Shown here in pieces: positions 59,325 to 64,000 of a stretch of DNA of 64,000 bases. The position numbers were made by a program, and so were the translations under genes. Position 1 is the first letter of the stretch; each line of letters begins with the position of its first letter. A model generated the notes under the pieces. It ran no database searches. It was not told the DNA's origin and was given only the letters and a program-made list of their open reading frames with translations. Source of the DNA: Dillenia suffruticosa (lineage: Eukaryota > Streptophyta > Magnoliopsida > Dilleniales > Dilleniaceae); NCBI GenBank assembly GCA_033439265.1, contig JAVTVX010000035.1, positions 20,858,001 to 20,922,000 on the forward strand, read 5' to 3'.

Positions 59325-62276
59325 ATGGAACTAGAGAGTCTATCTCTCAGAATGCATAATTGTCCACACGGATTTCCAGGTCTCTTTTTCCAAACATGCA
59401 ACAAATCTTCTTTTAAAGTCCCAAAAAAGCCTCCAAAATGTTCAAAATCAAAACTTGTTATTTCCCATTTCAGTTCTTCATCTGTTCGTGCTTTAAATGA
59501 AAGTGAAGCAAACATATTTGCTGATCTTTCTGTTAAAGACATTGAGCACTCGCAGGTTTGCAATAAGAACCCACTTGCATCTGATGTAAAGCTGAAGTTT
59601 GGAAGGAGTAAGTTTGTGAATTTTGATACAAAAGAAAGACTAAAATGGTTTTCCTCAGTGCTGCAAACTTGTGCTAAGAATGGATATTTTAGAGCTGGGA
59701 AGTCAGTTCATGGGTCAATAGTTAAAAATAGTGATGAACCAGATTCCCATTTGTGGTGTTCTTTGGTCAATTTCTATGCAAAATGTGGTAGATTTTGTTA
59801 TGCTCGTAAAGTGCTTGATGTGATGCCTGAGGCGGATGTTGTGTCTTGGACTGCATTACTAGCTGGGTTTGTATCCGAAGGGTGTGGGAGAGATGCGACT
59901 AATTTGTTTCAGGAAATGCGAGAAGAAGGTGTTCTCCCCAATGGGTTTACTTTTGCCACTGGACTGAAGGCTTGTTCGATGACTTTGGATAAAGATTTTG
60001 GTGAACAGTTGCATGCTGAAGTGGTTAAATTTGGCACTTTTAATGATATTTTTGTTGGGTCTGCTCTTGTAGATCTTTATGCTAAGTGTGGCGAGGTAGG
60101 TCGGGCTACTAAGGTGTTCTTTTGCATGCCTGAGCACAATGCGGTGTCATATAATGCATTGCTTAATGCATATGCTGAGGTTGGTGATGGGGAAGGGCTT
60201 TCAAAACTGTTTTGCAGAGTGACAGAATCAGAGATTAGGTACAGCATGTTTATGTTGTCCACTGTCCTTAAGGGTTATGCAAATTCCGGGAATTTAAGGG
60301 AAGGCAAGTCTGTGCATTCTTTGGCTGTTAAGATTGGCTGTGAAATGGATCCGTTTTTGAGCTGTAGTCTTCTTGATATGTACTCAAAGTGTGGGGAAGC
60401 TGATGATGCTGTCAAAGTATTTGTGAGGATCAAAGATCCAGATATTGTGGCCTGGACTGCAATGATCACGTGCCTGAATCAGCAAGGACAGAACCATAAG
60501 GCAGCCGAGCTATTTTCTCTGTTGAGACAACAAGGTCTGAAACCAAATCACTTTACCCTTGCTAGTCTTGTTAGTGCTGCCACCGAGCTGAGTGATCCAC
60601 GCTTTGGTGAAAGCATCCATGCTTGTATTTGTAAGTATGGATTTGATTCAGTTAATGCTATATGCAATTCATTGATCACAATGTACATGAAATTGGGTTT
60701 AGTTCAAGATGGTTCCCGCGTTTTTGAGGCTTTGATCGAGCGTGATTTAGTGTCATGGAATGCCCTTCTGTCAGGATTCCACAACAATGAAAATTGTGAT
60801 CAAGGGCCAAGAATATTTATCCAGATGCTTGAAGAAGGTTTCAAACCAAACATGTACTCCTTTATCAGCATTTTAAGGTCTTCTTCGAGCCTTCTTAATG
60901 TAGAGTTTGGGAAGCAAGTACATGCCCAAGTGACAAAAAACAACCTAGATTGTGATTGTTTGGTTGGAACTGCTCTCCTTGATATGTATGCCAAAAGCAG
61001 GTGTTTCAATGATGCAGAGCTTGTTTTTAATCGGCTAAGGGAAAGAGATGTTTTCAGTTGGACAGTTATTATCAGGTGTTTTGGGCAGTCTGACCAAGGT
61101 GAGAAAGCTATTGCTGGTTTCAAACATATGCAAGGAGAAGGAGTGAAGCCCAATGAGTTCACTCTTGCCAGCTGTTTAAGTTGTTGCTCTAGTTTGGCAG
61201 TCTTACAAAACGGACGTCAGCTCCACTCCTGGGCCATTAAGGCAGGACATTTTTGTGATATAATTGTTGCCAGTGCACTTTTAGATATGTATGGAAAATG
61301 CGGTTGTATTGAAGATGCTGAATCCCTCTTCATGGACTTGGCTTCAAGGGACACAATCTCATGGAACACCATAATTTGTGGATATGCGCAAAATGGTAAT
61401 GAAGCAAAGGCTCTTGAAGCCTTTGGGACAATGTTAGATGCGGACTGTTTGCCAGATGAGGTTACTTTTATTGGTGTTCTATCTGCATGCGGGAACATGG
61501 GCCTGGTTGAAGAAGGAAAATACTTTTTTAATTCATTGGTTGAAATTCATGGGATTAAGCCTACGATGGTGCATTATGCATGTATGGTCAATATCCTTGG
61601 ACGGGCTGGTAAATTTGATGAGCTTGAAAGCTTTATTGACAACATGGAGGAAATTCCTGATGCCTTAATATGGCAGAGCATTCTGGGGGCCTGTAAAATG
61701 CATGGAAATGTGGAATTAGGTAAAAGAGCCGCAGAGAAACTATTTGAAATTGAACCTGAAGTAGACTCAAATTATATATCAATGTCTAATATTTTTGCAG
61801 CTACAAGACAATGGGATAATGTTGCTAATGTTAGGGCTTTGATGACCAGTCAAGGTGTTAAAAAGGAGCCTGGGTGCAGCTGGATAGAGGTTGATTCTCA
61901 GGTCAACGTATTTTTGGCCCAGGACAGTTCACATCCGAGGATTGAGGAAATCCATCAGAAGGTGGAGGAGATGGATCAGATACTGGCTTCAGTTGGGTAT
62001 GTGCCTAGAACTGAATACGTGCTTCATGACGTGCCTAGTTCCAAGAAGAGAGGAAATCTTCTTTATCATAGTGAGAGGTTAGCGCTTGCTTTTGCCCTTA
62101 TAAGCACCAATCCACGCAATACCATCCGCATTTTCAAAAATCTCCGCATATGTGAAGACTGCCATAATGTAATGAAGCTCCTCTCAAAAGCAATAGGGCA
62201 TAAAATAATTATTCGTGACAATAATAGATTTCACCACTTCCAGAATGGTTTTTGCTCGTGCAAAGATTATTGGTGA
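59325..62276 (+). CDS. Pentatricopeptide repeat protein, PLS class with E and DYW domains
   Basis: A single exon of 983 residues. The start is the ATG at 59325 (MELESLSLRM); the open frame extends 15 codons upstream but without another ATG. An N-terminal region of roughly 100 residues may be an organelle targeting sequence (FKVPKKPPKCSKSK). Many PPR motifs follow, with typical words (SLVNFYAKCGRFCYARKVLD, DVVSWTALLAGFVSEG, LLDMYSKCGEADDAVKVF). The E part includes PGCSWIEV. The C-terminal DYW domain has HSERLA (about residue 915), CEDCHNVMKLLSKAIGH (about 943) and the final DYW. His-Ser-Glu and CxxCH are the zinc and catalytic residues of the cytidine-deaminase-like DYW fold. Such proteins edit C to U in chloroplast or mitochondrial RNA; the target site here is unknown. 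No lesion was seen. Confidence 0.96.
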   Translation: MELESLSLRMHNCPHGFPGLFFQTCNKSSFKVPKKPPKCSKSKLVISHFSSSSVRALNESEANIFADLSVKDIEHSQVCNKNPLASDVKLKFGRSKFVNFDTKERLKWFSSVLQTCAKNGYFRAGKSVHGSIVKNSDEPDSHLWCSLVNFYAKCGRFCYARKVLDVMPEADVVSWTALLAGFVSEGCGRDATNLFQEMREEGVLPNGFTFATGLKACSMTLDKDFGEQLHAEVVKFGTFNDIFVGSALVDLYAKCGEVGRATKVFFCMPEHNAVSYNALLNAYAEVGDGEGLSKLFCRVTESEIRYSMFMLSTVLKGYANSGNLREGKSVHSLAVKIGCEMDPFLSCSLLDMYSKCGEADDAVKVFVRIKDPDIVAWTAMITCLNQQGQNHKAAELFSLLRQQGLKPNHFTLASLVSAATELSDPRFGESIHACICKYGFDSVNAICNSLITMYMKLGLVQDGSRVFEALIERDLVSWNALLSGFHNNENCDQGPRIFIQMLEEGFKPNMYSFISILRSSSSLLNVEFGKQVHAQVTKNNLDCDCLVGTALLDMYAKSRCFNDAELVFNRLRERDVFSWTVIIRCFGQSDQGEKAIAGFKHMQGEGVKPNEFTLASCLSCCSSLAVLQNGRQLHSWAIKAGHFCDIIVASALLDMYGKCGCIEDAESLFMDLASRDTISWNTIICGYAQNGNEAKALEAFGTMLDADCLPDEVTFIGVLSACGNMGLVEEGKYFFNSLVEIHGIKPTMVHYACMVNILGRAGKFDELESFIDNMEEIPDALIWQSILGACKMHGNVELGKRAAEKLFEIEPEVDSNYISMSNIFAATRQWDNVANVRALMTSQGVKKEPGCSWIEVDSQVNVFLAQDSSHPRIEEIHQKVEEMDQILASVGYVPRTEYVLHDVPSSKKRGNLLYHSERLALAFALISTNPRNTIRIFKNLRICEDCHNVMKLLSKAIGHKIIIRDNNRFHHFQNGFCSCKDYW

Positions 62277-62540
62277 AATTGATCTACATGGGCACTTGTT
62301 GAGGTATATCCGGGCAATTTTTCAAGGTCTGCATAACTTCTACATGGTTGGAGGTATTAATCGCTGGGTACCATAGATTTCAGGCAAAATACATGCCATT
62401 GGATGCTTACAATGGTTGCAGGAAATTGAGGTACTTTTCCACCTTAATGTCTTTCATGAGGCTAGTGTGTTCTTTCCTGCCTCTCCTTTATTCTGTTAAG
62501 TTGTTTGTTTTGTGGGCTTTTACTGTTTGTTGAATGTTGT

Positions 62541-62589
62541 GGGGTATGGGTGGGTGAGTGGGTGTGTGGGGGTGGGTGGGTGTGTGTGT

Positions 62590-62627
<38 letters not shown>
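62541..62627 (+). repeat. G-run cluster followed by T34 in the PPR 3' region
   Basis: Several GGG runs within 40 bases (62541-62580), then a TG repeat, then 34 T (62594-62627). The G runs could form a G-quadruplex. The T run may be the tail of a minus-strand retroposed sequence, but no body was recognised. Confidence 0.75.
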
Positions 62628-62628
<1 letters not shown>

Positions 62629-64000
62629 TTATCAGGTATCAAAATTCCGAATTATTGAGATTCGAAAATGTTTGTAATTTGAAGAAGCAAGAGGCGAATT
62701 GGATTCTGAGGATTGACATTGTGGAAAAGGGCGGATAATTGGAGGTAAAAAAACTTGTCCTTTCATTGTTCTTATTATTGTTAAAGATGTTTTAGAATTT
62801 ATTTGGTATTAAATGAATATAATTACATGTACGGTACAGACAAAGCGAATAAAGAAAAATCATCATTTTATTGGTGGAAAAATTGTATTATGTACTATTA
62901 TCTACTTATAGGAAGCTAGAAATTCATGTTGCATCATATTCAATATTTTCACCTGTTGATTTTTGAATGTATGCAAATTTACTATGTCAAATATTATAGG
63001 TTAATAGAGGAATCCATTTTGGATTTAGGGTCTTTTCACTTTTTTTTTTTAATATTTTGTTTTGGATTTATTTTGTGTTTGGCTACTTCAAGTTAGTTAA
63101 GCAAGACTGAAGGACAATGAGGTTTGGAGTGCAAGACCATTGAGAGGGCTTGTCAGGATGTGAGTTGTTTATGCTCATTCTGTTCTCAGTTGTTTTAGCT
63201 TTCATTTACTTGCAAATGAAACTAACTTGTTCAGATGAATTCTGAGCTAGATCTCGGACAACTATGCCATTCTTTAAACATCTTGTCATTGTAGGAAATA
63301 TGTTTTAATGATAACTTTGGATCCATTTTTGAAGGTTTGCAGATCATGTGATATTCTGATACTGATTTGGCTGAGTATGTGTACAAGGCCAAGCAAATTG
63401 ATCAACTGGTAAAGTTTCTCTGTAAGGATATTACTAAAGCATGCAGCAAGGTTCCACCCTCAGTTCCTAAGGTAAATGCGTTCAATATGTTTAACCACGT
63501 TACTTGTAAAGTGTATGTTAGTTTTCTGGCAATATTATTCCTCAAGCAAGCTGAATAATTTTGATACCTTTAGTTGGCTGAGGTATGTCAACTTATATCA
63601 ATTTAGACAATTGTGCACATAATTGGGCATTGTTACCAAATACAACAAGAATTAAAAACCGCAGAGAACATTATTGTCTTCATGCTTTGCTTAGCATCGA
63701 GAGCTGTTTTCTACCCACAGTAGGGGAAAAAGAATTCTTATTAGTACCTATTGGGAAAGATAAGACTATTAATGAAAACATTGGTGGCATATAGTTTTTA
63801 GAAACAAAGACTGAAAATGAGTGGATTGATCATAAATTACAGGCATGGGCCTTTGCTGTTTCCCTGAGCTAATAGGCAGGTGATCACACTTGGTGGTTTT
63901 TAGACCTCGATAAAGCATCTAGTTGATTTGGAAACAGTTAAGTGAAATTGGGAGCTCAATCTCAAGAAGTGCCAGCTAAATGCTGCATGCTTGAATAACT
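62628..64000. other. 3' flank of PPR gene with a possible exon fragment
   Basis: The stretch is mostly AT-rich with no complete gene. Around 63367-63471 a frame reads LAEYVYKAKQIDQLVKFLC, then KDITKACSKVPPSVPK, and ends at a GTAAAT donor-like site. It resembles, from memory, a C-terminal part of plant MIR-interacting/saposin-like (canopy-type) proteins. A TGA lies just upstream in frame and no acceptor or neighbouring exon was recognised. It may be an isolated gene fragment or an exon of a gene continuing beyond the window. Confidence 0.35.

Overview
The window is nuclear DNA of a eudicot plant. Its genes have many GT-AG introns and AT-rich intergenic DNA, and their products are typical of plants: a DYW-type PPR protein, an EFFECTOR OF TRANSCRIPTION (ET) protein, a plant LpxA and an NDR-like protein. 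The species cannot be named from sequence alone. All gene models below were built by hand-splicing. Those called intact keep an open frame across every junction.

Layout: 1-2.5 kb holds two SINE copies. 2.5-5.6 kb (minus) is LPXA, the mitochondrial UDP-GlcNAc acyltransferase. 7.0-11.5 kb (minus) is a kinase with an N-terminal Usp-like domain; a tRNA-Glu gene lies in one of its introns and a SINE supplies its C-terminus. 12.7-14.2 kb is a Mutator-like non-autonomous element. 15.0-35.7 kb is a tandem segmental duplication, each unit ending in an ET gene (20.1-23.3 and 31.3-34.8 kb), with a broken third ET fragment near 30.3 kb. 35.8-39.4 kb (minus) is a mitochondrial CoA carrier. 41.2-43.0 kb (minus) is a HAD phosphatase pseudogene, interrupted at its 5' side by a 2-kb gag-only LTR retrotransposon (43.0-45.0 kb). 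47.5-51.9 kb (minus) is an NDL gene. 55.2-57.5 kb (minus) is a conserved-looking protein of unknown function. 58.2-58.6 kb is a pyrimidine tract ending in a hairpin. 59.3-62.3 kb (plus) is an intronless PPR-DYW gene.

The genes do not form one pathway. From memory, the kinase, ET and NDL genes resemble Arabidopsis neighbours around At5g56750-At5g56790, so part of the window may be a conserved syntenic block. The most informative region is the ET duplication. The two units serve as each other's reference, so insertions of SINEs and a hAT-type element can be seen with target duplications and empty sites. The second ET gene shows a compensated frameshift and a gain and partial loss of zinc-finger-like repeats.
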